Shown in pieces: positions 8,186 to 14,994 of a stretch of 52,148 bases of DNA. Numbering within the stretch: the first letter of the stretch is position 1; each line of letters opens with the position of its first letter. A program made the translations under genes and the position numbers. Location of the stretch: contig CAKRJP010000018.1 of NCBI GenBank assembly GCA_934351835.1, positions 1-52,148 of the forward strand. The letters run 5' to 3'. The notes beneath the pieces are model-generated. The model was given only the letters and a program-made list of their open reading frames with translations, ran no database searches and was not told the origin of the DNA. Source of the stretch: an uncultured Lachnospiraceae bacterium. Its GTDB lineage: Bacteria > Bacillota > Clostridia > Lachnospirales > Lachnospiraceae.

Positions 8186-8856
8186 AAATATATGTTTATT
8201 GGAATAGAAATGATAATGATTGTACAAAAATCTTTCACTTTATGTCACCGAACGATACATATAGTATAAATGACATTTTAAATGATTCTCACGACTTGAA
8301 GATTGAAAGAATATATAAACCCTTTGATGCTTCGAAAAAGGCACAAATAATGAATGATATTCAGGAGAGTGATTTGATTATATTTCTGACACATGGGACG
8401 GAAGAGGAAATATTAAGATATAGAAATAATCCTGATAAGAATTTAGATTACGTGTTAGTTGATAAAACGAATGTTTGTGTTTTCAAGAATAAAGTAGTAT
8501 TGGCTTTTTGTTGTTCAAGTGCAAAAAAGTTGGGTAGATTAAGTATTTCTGATGAAATAGGCTGTAAGGCGTTTGTAGGATTTGAAAAAGATATAGTGTA
8601 TGATAATGGTCGAGCGAAAAGATCTAGGCATATTATATATGAATCATATAAAATTGCTTTTATGAAATCACTTAAATATGCGGCAAAAACTAATTGCTCA
8701 GTAGAAGAATATCGAATTAGATTGATGCAATTATTAAGAAGGGAAGCAACAAGAGCTATATTAGAGGCAAAAGATCATACATTAAATAACATGTATAGTG
8801 GAACTATTGAGGGGCTTGTTGCATTAGGTAATATAAATCAGACAGTAATTTTTTAA
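8182..8856 (+). CDS. Caspase/CHAT-like cysteine protease candidate
   Basis: The layout of this 224-residue protein fits the caspase-like clan. A beta strand ending in a histidine-glycine pair (LIIFLTHGTEEE, His71) is followed about 40 residues later by a strand ending in the probable nucleophile (KVVLAFCCSS, Cys110 with Ser112). Then comes CKAFVGFEKD, like the GAxAVIG strand that follows the Cys in CHAT domains. Only the catalytic core is present, with no recognisable repeats or TPRs. It is the last gene of the operon and is translationally coupled to the receiver gene by an ATGA overlap. I infer an effector whose activity is held in check until the sensor fires. The family call rests on motif reading alone, and a degenerate non-proteolytic fold remains possible. 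Confidence 0.65.
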   Translation: MKIYVYWNRNDNDCTKIFHFMSPNDTYSINDILNDSHDLKIERIYKPFDASKKAQIMNDIQESDLIIFLTHGTEEEILRYRNNPDKNLDYVLVDKTNVCVFKNKVVLAFCCSSAKKLGRLSISDEIGCKAFVGFEKDIVYDNGRAKRSRHIIYESYKIAFMKSLKYAAKTNCSVEEYRIRLMQLLRREATRAILEAKDHTLNNMYSGTIEGLVALGNINQTVIF

Positions 8857-9122
8857 TCTTGAAAGTAATCAGATAAATTTTTAATTGATGTATTAAAGGC
8901 TATAAAGAAATTGAGTAATCTTTTATCATCATTTAAAAGCCTAGAAAGCCGTTTGGTGTAGAATAGAAAATCTGTTTCGCTTAATTGAAGAGAAGGCGAT
9001 TCTTCAATGAATAGTGATATATTATCTATTTCTGACAGAGTTTCAGATATAGCATTTTGGGTTATTTCTTGTAACTGATTTGAATATTCTGAAAGTAATT
9101 TTTGACAATGAAATGAAATCAT
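8853..9122 (-). CDS. Small acidic helical protein, convergent with the protease gene
   Basis: I do not recognise a family for this 89-residue protein. It looks all-helical, is rich in Glu, Ser and Leu, and lacks Trp and membrane segments. Although the frame stays open to 9155, the start here is decided by a near-perfect Shine-Dalgarno (GGAGGTGA on the minus strand) about 5 bases before ATG. Its stop codon overlaps the protease gene's stop by two bases, tail to tail. Base composition is as AT-rich as the island. It may be a separately expressed partner, inhibitor or antitoxin of the neighbouring system, or an unrelated element gene; the sequence does not decide. Confidence 0.55.
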   Translation of the reverse strand: MISFHCQKLLSEYSNQLQEITQNAISETLSEIDNISLFIEESPSLQLSETDFLFYTKRLSRLLNDDKRLLNFFIAFNTSIKNLSDYFQD

Positions 9123-9335
9123 AAATTCACCTCCGGTATTATATAGTATATTCATCAGATAGAGTTTTTATGTGTAAAGCATAAAGAAATTATTAAGTGC
9201 GGTATAAGGAACTGTGATAACACCATGATAACAAAATTCCCAAAAACCACACGGACACAACGGAAAATCCGGATTTTCCCATACAAATTACACGAAAAAT
9301 CACCATTTGCACACCGCAATACACCAGTCTGATAT
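9123..9335. other. Non-coding right end of the integrated element
   Basis: No gene was found between the small convergent gene and the tuf remnant. The stretch contains an 18-base perfect palindrome at 9262-9279 (GGAAAATCC next to GGATTTTCC). It also has several ACACNG-like repeats (around 9248-9262, 9290-9296 and 9310-9325) that could be recombinase arm sites. The homology to tuf begins sharply at 9336. I infer that this is the terminal non-coding end of a mobile element, but no integrase is available to test the sites against. Confidence 0.45.
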
Positions 9336-9389
9336 CGTGAAGGTGGACGTACTGTAGGATCAGGACGTGTTGCTACAATCATCGAGTAA
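9336..9389 (+). pseudogene. tuf: 3' remnant of tuf (EF-Tu C-terminus), probable attR
   Basis: The frame reads REGGRTVGSGRVATIIE and then TAA, which is the C-terminus of bacterial elongation factor Tu. Nothing upstream of the first CGT codon continues EF-Tu: the preceding codons do not match, and no other tuf sequence is present in the window. A 17-codon, perfectly conserved tail followed by a strong terminator fits the duplicated 3' end left when an element integrates into the end of tuf and restores the gene at its other end. An intact tuf would then lie to the left, outside the window. A rearrangement copying the tuf tail is the alternative. Confidence 0.8.
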
Positions 9390-9432
9390 TATACGCGAAA
9401 GCAATGAATTAAGCGCCAATTAAGGCGATATA

Positions 9433-9470
9433 AAAAGAGACTGCAAGTTTTACTTGCATGTCTCTTTTTT
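9433..9470 (+). terminator. Strong intrinsic terminator, probably native tuf terminator
   Basis: AAAAGAGAC plus TGCAAG on the left pairs with CTTGCA plus GTCTCTTTT on the right around a short TTTTA loop, with one bulged T, and the right arm runs into TTTTTT. It lies 44 bases after the tuf stop codon, as expected for the original tuf terminator. It would also isolate the downstream genes from the island. Confidence 0.85.
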
Positions 9471-9480
9471 ATTGCCAGGA

Positions 9481-9760
9481 AGCGGGCATTTAACGAATGC
9501 CCGCGATCAAAGCAGCCGAAGGCTGCGAGATTGGCGCGCTGTGAATTAATATTCTTCCCTGTATTTTTTTGCTTATTTATAGGGCGAAGCCCGCGACTGA
9601 GCAGCATTTGCTGCGAGGTAGCACGGCGAATAATGTGATTGCCTGGTCGCGGGCATTTAATGAATGCCTGCGACTGAGTAGCCGAGGGTCGTGAGATCGG
9701 TGCAAAATATTGCGAGATTGATGCGAAATGTTGCGAGATTGGCGCAGAGAGTACTTGCGC
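9481..9760. repeat. Cluster of nested GC-rich palindromes (REP-like units)
   Basis: Three related units are visible. Each begins with a hairpin based on GGGC: GCGGGCATT/AATGCCCGC at 9482-9504, GGGC-GAA-GCCC at 9582-9592, and GCGGGCATT/AATGCCTGC at 9649-9671. Each is followed by a second hairpin: GCAGCC-GAA-GGCTGC at 9512-9526, GCAGC/GCTGC at 9601-9614, and a decayed copy near 9678-9692. The phrase GCGACTGAG(C/T)AGC links the hairpins in units two and three. The last unit ends in about 21-base imperfect tandem repeats containing TTGCGAGATTG (9695-9745). The G+C content is much higher than its surroundings. No coding function is apparent. Confidence 0.7.
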
Positions 9761-9850
9761 CCGCCCCAATTCATGGAGTATTATTAAAAAAAGTCCGGGA
9801 GGAAGAAATTATGTTAAAATAAAAAATATAATGGCAATGATATGAACAGA

Positions 9851-9949
9851 ATGAGTATATTTTTAGTGAAAGATGGCTACAAGTGCAGTATTGTGATCAG
9901 TGATACGACTGATTTTGATGCAGCATGTGCTGTGTTTGAAGAATTTTAA
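9851..9949 (+). CDS. Possible 32-residue peptide or gene remnant
   Basis: A short frame starting MSIFLVKDGYKC and ending AACAVFEEF fills part of the gap before the PfkB gene. It has no convincing ribosome site (the upstream bases are GATATGAACAGA), and I recognise no family. Upstream, a good GGGAGG site at 9798-9803 precedes an ATG followed almost at once by a stop. Together these suggest decayed gene remnants rather than a working gene. Confidence 0.2.
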   Translation: MSIFLVKDGYKCSIVISDTTDFDAACAVFEEF

Positions 9950-9981
9950 AGTGGAAATATTCAGATGAAGGAGTATAACTC

Positions 9982-10893
9982 ATGCAAAACCCAGAAATTG
10001 TAATTATAGGTGCAGCTATCATAGATGTCCTGGCGAGACCTGTCAGCACATCCGTCTTTGAAACAGGATCGTATCCAGTGGAAGATATTCATATGACAAC
10101 AGGAGCTGATGCACTGAATGAAGCAACGATTCTTGCAAATAAAGGGCAGAAAGTACAGTTAGAAACGGTGATTGGCATGGATGAGGCGGGAAAATTTATT
10201 CAGAATCACTGTGAAAAGACTGGGATTATTGTTTGTAAGGAATGCATCAGAGAGGAAGAAACGACGGGAATGAATATTGTTCTGGTAGAAGAAAACGGGG
10301 CAAGAAGTTTCCTTACAAATCCGCATGGAACATTACGGAGTTTGAGATTAGATCATATTCAGATACCATTTCCAGAAAGTGCAAAAATAATATGTTTTGC
10401 AAGCATTTTTGTATTTCCAAAGATTGGTCCGGATGAACTGAAACAGATTTTTTCGAAGGCCAAGGAGCAGGGGAAGATTGTCTGTGCAGATATGACGAAA
10501 CGAAAAAATGGTGAGACATTGGAAGATATGGCAGAAGCCTTTTCTTATATTGACTACTTATTCCCAAACGAAGAAGAAGCAAAGCTTCTATCAGGCGCAG
10601 ATACTGTGGAAGAAGCTGCTGAGCTTATAAAATCTACCGGTGTGGGGAATGTAATCATAAAAAGTGGGAAACGTGGCTGCTATGTTCGGACAGATGTGGA
10701 TAAGTGTTGGGTGAATGCCGAAACGAATGTAAATTGTATAGATACCACAGGTGCAGGAGACAGTTTTGTGGCGGGTTTCCTGGAAGCATTGTCAGAGAAA
10801 AAAGAGGTGCTGGAATGTGCCGGAAGAGGGAATCTTTACGGTGCAAAATCAGTTCAGTATATCGGAGCAACAGAGTGGTTGAAACATGAATAA
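9982..10893 (+). CDS. PfkB-family carbohydrate kinase
   Basis: This 303-residue ribokinase-like enzyme should phosphorylate a sugar or nucleoside with ATP. It starts with the strand EIVIIGAAIIDVLARP, has the substrate loop (TTGADALNEATILANKG), and carries the family signature DTTGAGDSFVAGF (from 254) with catalytic Asp260. GADALNEA in place of the usual GGxxxNxA is slightly unusual. The substrate is not predictable. It stands alone between the hairpin cluster and a terminator, about 2 kb before the sugar operon, and is the first of three PfkB kinases in 16 kb. A GAAGGAG site precedes the ATG. In an island-free strain it would be the first gene after tuf. Confidence 0.88.
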   Translation: MQNPEIVIIGAAIIDVLARPVSTSVFETGSYPVEDIHMTTGADALNEATILANKGQKVQLETVIGMDEAGKFIQNHCEKTGIIVCKECIREEETTGMNIVLVEENGARSFLTNPHGTLRSLRLDHIQIPFPESAKIICFASIFVFPKIGPDELKQIFSKAKEQGKIVCADMTKRKNGETLEDMAEAFSYIDYLFPNEEEAKLLSGADTVEEAAELIKSTGVGNVIIKSGKRGCYVRTDVDKCWVNAETNVNCIDTTGAGDSFVAGFLEALSEKKEVLECAGRGNLYGAKSVQYIGATEWLKHE

Positions 10894-10999
10894 GATTTAG
10901 AAAAAGAACCGGTCGCAAAAGATGTGGAAGCAACGCAGCCAAATTATTAAATGCAGTCAATTGTGGGAAATGTCTATTGCTAATGATAGGATAAAAAGA

Positions 11000-11040
11000 C
11001 TTCAGGAAATTGAAATTAGATTCATTTCCGGGAGTTTTTT
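11000..11040 (+). terminator. Intrinsic terminator after the PfkB kinase gene
   Basis: CTTCAGGAAA and TTTCCGGGAG form the outer stem, extended by TGAA/TTCA towards the loop, and the right arm is followed by TTTTTT. It closes the transcript of the upstream kinase before the PadR promoter. Confidence 0.8.
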
Positions 11041-11080
11041 GCATGTCACAAAATAACGGCTAATTTTTCTGAAATATATG

Positions 11081-11109
11081 TTGACAAATTATATATGTAG
11101 AATTATTAT
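11081..11109 (+). promoter_or_regulatory. Promoter of the padR operon with AT-rich dyads
   Basis: TTGACA (11081-11086) and TATTAT (11104-11109) are 17 bases apart. The region from 11075 to 11150 is full of ATAT/ACAT repeats, including ATATATGT at 11091-11098 and ACATATAT at 11123-11130. PadR proteins commonly bind ATGT/ACAT dyads in their own promoters, so autoregulation is likely. Confidence 0.7.
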
Positions 11110-11177
11110 ATATACAAGAAAAACATATATAAAATATTTATATATTAAAAAATTACATAAAAAGAAGGAGGGGTTCT

Positions 11178-11495
11178 ATGTATTATCCGGTTTCTTCACT
11201 TTTAATAGAATGCATTATTTTATCAGTGGTGGATGAAAAGGATTCCTATGGATATGAGATCAGTCAGACAGTCAAGATGGCAGCGGATATTAAAGAGTCA
11301 ACGTTATATCCGATCTTGAGCAAGTTGCAGAAGAAAGGATTTTTGACAACTTATTCAGAGGAACATCAGGGCAGAAAGAGAAAGTACTACTCAATGACAG
11401 ATGAGGGAAGAGAAGAACTTAAATTTTTAAAAGAGGAATGGGCGTCCTACAGAGATACCCTGGATGGCATTATTGAGGGAGGAGTAAGAGCATGA
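11178..11495 (+). CDS. PadR-family transcriptional regulator
   Basis: This 105-residue single-domain winged-helix repressor starts YYPVSSLLIECIILSVV and has the family hallmarks DSYGYEISQ, ESTLYPILSKLQKKGFL and GRKRKYYSMTDEG. PadR dimers repress their own operon and release DNA on binding a ligand or membrane stress cue. The stop overlaps the start of the DUF1700 gene by four bases (ATGA). PadR-DUF1700-DUF4097 is a recurrent three-gene cassette in Firmicutes. A strong AGGAGG precedes ATG. The ligand is unknown. Confidence 0.93.
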   Translation: MYYPVSSLLIECIILSVVDEKDSYGYEISQTVKMAADIKESTLYPILSKLQKKGFLTTYSEEHQGRKRKYYSMTDEGREELKFLKEEWASYRDTLDGIIEGGVRA

Positions 11496-12070
11496 CAAAG
11501 ACAGAATATCTGAAAAAATTACAGAAATATTTAAAGCGTCTTCCGGTATCGGATTATGAAGATACTATGGATTACTTCAGGGAATATTTTGATGAGATCG
11601 ACGATGATGAGATAGATAAAGCAATTGAAGAACTGGGAACGCCGAAGGAAGCGGCATCGGAACTTTTAAATCAGCTTTTAGATTCGCAACTCACCGAGCC
11701 GGAGCGACAGGAGAAACCATCTTCTGTAGGAAGAAACATTTTACTTGCAGTGTTAGCACTTTGTGCGGCGCCGATAGGGATTCCTCTTTTGATTACAGCA
11801 CTTGCATTGGTAGTGACAGGGATATTGTTAGTAATAACAATATTGCTCTGTGGATTTATCTGTTGTCTGGCGGCAGTGCTGATTTCGATCAAATTATTTT
11901 TAAGGGGTGCTATAGCACTTGTCGTATCAATACCGGGAGGCATGATACTTGTAGGTGCGGGTATTTTGGGAATCGGACTTAGTATATTGGCAGGCATTTT
12001 GATTCTTTATCTGTGCATCTGGATGGTAAAAGGAATCGCATGGATAGCGAAGAAAATCAGTGGAAAGTAA
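11492..12070 (+). CDS. DUF1700 (HAAS-type) membrane protein
   Basis: The N-terminal 70 residues are an acidic helical domain (TKTEYLKKLQKYLKRLP, DYEDTMDYFREYFDEIDDDE, ELGTPKEAASELL) typical of DUF1700/HAAS proteins. It is followed by three or more hydrophobic segments between about residues 78 and 185. HAAS domains are thought to sense or transduce signals beside PadR-type repressors at the membrane. The total of 192 residues is normal. It is translationally coupled to padR and followed closely by the DUF4097 gene, so the three products probably work together in an envelope response. Confidence 0.88.
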   Translation: MTKTEYLKKLQKYLKRLPVSDYEDTMDYFREYFDEIDDDEIDKAIEELGTPKEAASELLNQLLDSQLTEPERQEKPSSVGRNILLAVLALCAAPIGIPLLITALALVVTGILLVITILLCGFICCLAAVLISIKLFLRGAIALVVSIPGGMILVGAGILGIGLSILAGILILYLCIWMVKGIAWIAKKISGK

Positions 12071-12080
12071 GGAGGCTGGT

Positions 12081-12989
12081 ATGATGAAAATGGTAATGAA
12101 ACGGTTGTTGATTGCAGGTGTGATCTGTTGCGGAACAGGAATTATTTTATACGGAGCAGGTAATCTTCTGGGCGGAAAAGAATATGTGAAAGCAGCTAAT
12201 TTAAACCGCATGAGCGGAACTGCCATGAGGGAATCGGAAGACGACATTCGGAAGATGCCAAAGACACAGATTGATGACATTAGTAAGATAGATGTAGATT
12301 TTGAAAATATTGATTTTCGTATAAAGGCATCGGAGGATGAACACTATTATCTGGAGTATACTCTGGAAGGTGATGAAGCTGGCATTGGTGTTGATGAGAA
12401 AAATCCATTTACCTACGAGGTGGTCGGAGATACTTTGCGGCTGCGTGAACAGGGCGGCTCCGTTTCTTCTAAAAATGTATTTTTGAAGATTGATATTGGA
12501 GCATTCAGTGATTTCATTGGTGGTCAGGAAGTACAGGAATATGAAAATGAAGTCACGCTTTATGTGCCGGAAGATCAGATAATCGCGGGTCAGATTAAGA
12601 TGGGAGATGGCGATTTAGATGTAGCAGATGTAAAGACGGATTCACTCAAGATTACATTAGAGTATGGTGATATAAATCTGGATGAACTGACAATGAAAGA
12701 CAGTACTGTTCAGTCGGATGATGGTGACATCGAGGTGTCAGAAGCGTCCTTTGCAGGTGAAAACGTGATAAGTACAAAGTATGGAGATGTCGATATCAGC
12801 CTGTGCGAAGAGATGAAAGATATATTGAATATCAGTGGCAGGACAGATTGTGGAGATATTGAGACCGCAGAAAAATTAAAAGGTAATCAAAATGTTTCGG
12901 ATGATGCGGCATCCTATGAAAAAGAGATTGAGCAGGCAGTCGGGACTTTGAAAATAAAAACGGATGACGGAGATATTTCCATCAAATAA
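12081..12989 (+). CDS. DUF4097 beta-strand-repeat envelope protein
   Basis: The 302-residue protein begins with a membrane anchor or signal segment (MKRLLIAGVICCGTGIILYG). It then has a repetitive beta-rich domain with recurring GDG/YGD turns (DGDLDVADV, YGDINLDEL, DDGDIEVSE, YGDVDIS, DDGDISIK), the mark of DUF4097 adhesin-like proteins. AAGGAGG (12068-12074) lies just inside the upstream gene and fits the ATG at 12081 better than the earlier in-frame ATG at 12060. It is probably exposed outside the membrane as the third member of the PadR cassette. The exact role is unknown. Confidence 0.85.
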   Translation: MMKMVMKRLLIAGVICCGTGIILYGAGNLLGGKEYVKAANLNRMSGTAMRESEDDIRKMPKTQIDDISKIDVDFENIDFRIKASEDEHYYLEYTLEGDEAGIGVDEKNPFTYEVVGDTLRLREQGGSVSSKNVFLKIDIGAFSDFIGGQEVQEYENEVTLYVPEDQIIAGQIKMGDGDLDVADVKTDSLKITLEYGDINLDELTMKDSTVQSDDGDIEVSEASFAGENVISTKYGDVDISLCEEMKDILNISGRTDCGDIETAEKLKGNQNVSDDAASYEKEIEQAVGTLKIKTDDGDISIK

Positions 12990-13004
12990 ATCGGAAAAGC
13001 ATGG

Positions 13005-13043
13005 GTAGGAACTATTAGAGAAATCTGATGGTTTCTACTTTTT
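13005..13043 (+). terminator. Terminator of the PadR operon
   Basis: GTAGGAAC (13005-13012) can pair with GTTTCTAC (13031-13038), with one G-T pair, followed by TTTTT. It lies directly after the DUF4097 stop. Confidence 0.7.
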
Positions 13044-13072
13044 AAGTTGTTGCTTTTTTATCAAAAATAGGA

Positions 13073-13108
13073 TTGACGAGTTATTACTAAACAGAGTATA
13101 GTAATAAC
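13073..13108 (+). promoter_or_regulatory. Sugar operon promoter overlapped by a palindromic operator
   Basis: TTGACG (13073-13078) and TATAGT (13097-13102) are 18 bases apart. The perfect inverted repeat GTTATTACTA (13080-13089) and TAGTAATAAC (13099-13108) fills the spacer and covers the -10 box, so a bound dimer would block the polymerase. No matching regulator gene lies nearby. Confidence 0.72.
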
Positions 13109-13157
13109 ATAGACAGAAATAAACTTTATTTACAGAGGTGGAATAGGAGGATTTAGA

Positions 13158-14009
13158 ATGCCATTAGTAACATCGAAACAATTACTTTTGGATGCACAGA
13201 AGAATGGATATGCGGTAGGTGCATTTAATGTAGAGAACATGGAGATGGTGATGGCTGTTTTGGCAGCGGCGGAAGAGAGCAGATCTCCGGTTATCATGCA
13301 GACAACACCAGGTACATTAAAATATGCGGGATTGGATTATTATCTGGCAAATGTAAGTGCGGCAGCAGCAAGAGCGACTGTGCCGGTAGTTATGCATCTG
13401 GATCACGGAAATAGTTTTCAAGTAGCGATGGAGGCATATAGGACTGGCTATACTTCTGTTATGATTGATGGTTCAAAACTTTCATTTGAAGAGAATATCG
13501 CACTGACCAGATCAGTAACGGATGCCTGCCATCCGGGACATGTACCGGTAGAAGGTGAACTTGGAAAAGTAGGTGGTAAAGAGGATGATCTTGTAAATGA
13601 AGGAGAGAGCCCATATACAGATCCGCAGGAAGCAAAAGAATTTGTAGAGCGAACCAATGTAGATTCACTTGCAGTAGGTATCGGAACTTCTCATGGTATT
13701 TACAAGGGAACTCCGAAAGTAAATGTAGAACGTCTGAGTGAGATCCGCGCAGTCGTAGATGTACCACTGGTTCTTCATGGAACATCAGGCGTACCGGATG
13801 AACAGGTAACTGACTGTGTGAGCCGTGGTATCTGTAAAGTGAATTATGCAACTGATTTAAGAATTGCATATACAAAAGGAGTTCGTGCATATCTGGCTGA
13901 GAATCCGGATGCTTATGACCCGAAGAAATACGGTGTCGTAGGAATGGAAGAAGTTAAAAAATATGTCATGCAGAAAATGCAGGTTGTAGGAAGCGTAGGA
14001 CGGGCATAG
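13158..14009 (+). CDS. Class II ketose-bisphosphate aldolase (GatY/KbaY type)
   Basis: This 283-residue zinc-dependent enzyme should split a ketose 1,6-bisphosphate into dihydroxyacetone phosphate and an aldehyde. Visible landmarks are GAFNVENMEM, the catalytic/zinc LDHG (Asp82, His83), Glu134 in EGELG, His179 in GTSHG and His207 in LHGTSG, which complete the zinc site. The length and HLDHG motif are closer to tagatose-type GatY/KbaY enzymes than to glycolytic FbaA. It is the first gene after a strong regulated promoter and is followed by a PfkB kinase, so the pair can phosphorylate and cleave the pathway ketose phosphate. A second class II aldolase is encoded about 9 kb downstream. Confidence 0.92.
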   Translation: MPLVTSKQLLLDAQKNGYAVGAFNVENMEMVMAVLAAAEESRSPVIMQTTPGTLKYAGLDYYLANVSAAAARATVPVVMHLDHGNSFQVAMEAYRTGYTSVMIDGSKLSFEENIALTRSVTDACHPGHVPVEGELGKVGGKEDDLVNEGESPYTDPQEAKEFVERTNVDSLAVGIGTSHGIYKGTPKVNVERLSEIRAVVDVPLVLHGTSGVPDEQVTDCVSRGICKVNYATDLRIAYTKGVRAYLAENPDAYDPKKYGVVGMEEVKKYVMQKMQVVGSVGRA

Positions 14010-14048
14010 AATAATAGTAAGCAATAATAGGTAACAGAAAGGACAATT

Positions 14049-14993
14049 ATGGAATTTATAACTGTTGGAGAAATGGTCATTGATTTTCTGCCGGGAACAG
14101 AGCAGGGAAGCTACATAAGAAATGCAGGAGGAGCACCGGCGAATGTTGCGATCGCAGCGGCAAGAAATGGATTAAACGCCGGAATGTACTGCAAAGTAGG
14201 CAATGATGATTTCGGCAAATTTTTGATTAAAACCTTAGAGGAGAACAACGTAACACCATTGGCACCAGAATTATGTGACGATGCAACAACGACGATGGCA
14301 TTCGTATCTTTAACAGAGGATAACGAGAGAAGCTTTACATTTGCAAGAAAACCAGGCGCAGATATGATGCTTGATAAATCGGAGATCCGAGATGAAGATC
14401 TGAAGGATTGCAAGATTTTGCTGGCTGGATCATGCTCAATGTCAGCAGGAAAAGCTGTAGAAGCAACGGAGTATGCTTTGAAGAGAGCGCACGAGATGGG
14501 CGTATTGGTTGGTTATGACATCAACTACAGAAATTTAATGTGGCATGATGATAAACAGGCTTGTGCCGATAAGGTCAAAGAAATTCTTCCATATGTTGAT
14601 CTTTTAAAGATTTCTGATGAAGAAGTTGATATGGTCGGCGGACACGACAACGTGCTGGCATTGATGAAAGAATATGATATTGCAGTTGTGATCCTGACTC
14701 TTGGTAAAGATGGAGCGGAATGTTTCTTTAATGGAGATTCTTTTGTGACACCGGGATACAAGGCTGACTATGTGGCTGACACCACAGGTGCAGGAGATGC
14801 ATTCTGGGGAGGGTTCCTCTCAAGAGTTCTGAACCTTGGCGCTGACAGCGTGGACAAGTTCACAGTAGAGATTTTAAAAGACGCTGTTAATTATGGTAAC
14901 GTAAGCGGCTCTCTGGCAGTCAGAGAAAAAGGCGCGATCGCATCACTGCCGACAAAAGAGCAGATTGAAGAATTTTTACGGGAGAATAAGTAG
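14049..14993 (+). CDS. PfkB-family sugar kinase (fructokinase-like)
   Basis: This 314-residue ribokinase-fold kinase opens with FITVGEMVIDFLPG, has NAGGAPANVAIAAARNG at the sugar-binding strand and DTTGAGDAFWGGF (from 244) with catalytic Asp250. The opening and the GGAPAN motif match bacterial fructokinases. Between an aldolase gene and an AlsE-type epimerase gene, it could make a ketose phosphate or act as a 1-phosphate kinase that produces the aldolase substrate. AAAGGA precedes ATG, and the next gene begins 1 base after its stop codon. The exact substrate is inferred only by context. Confidence 0.9.
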   Translation: MEFITVGEMVIDFLPGTEQGSYIRNAGGAPANVAIAAARNGLNAGMYCKVGNDDFGKFLIKTLEENNVTPLAPELCDDATTTMAFVSLTEDNERSFTFARKPGADMMLDKSEIRDEDLKDCKILLAGSCSMSAGKAVEATEYALKRAHEMGVLVGYDINYRNLMWHDDKQACADKVKEILPYVDLLKISDEEVDMVGGHDNVLALMKEYDIAVVILTLGKDGAECFFNGDSFVTPGYKADYVADTTGAGDAFWGGFLSRVLNLGADSVDKFTVEILKDAVNYGNVSGSLAVREKGAIASLPTKEQIEEFLRENK

Positions 14994-14994
14994 T

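Noticed and set aside
9481..9760. CRISPR array
   Set aside because: The repeats are unequal palindromes without regular unique spacers, and no cas genes are present.
9155..9769. Long minus-strand reading frame (204 codons) across the tuf remnant and hairpin cluster
   Set aside because: It runs antisense through the tuf tail, the terminator and the palindromes. Its codons follow the repeat pattern and it has no ribosome site or family resemblance.
14965..14994. Longer N-terminus for the AlsE-like epimerase
   Set aside because: The earlier ATG lies inside the kinase gene without a ribosome site, and the extra ten residues do not resemble the family.
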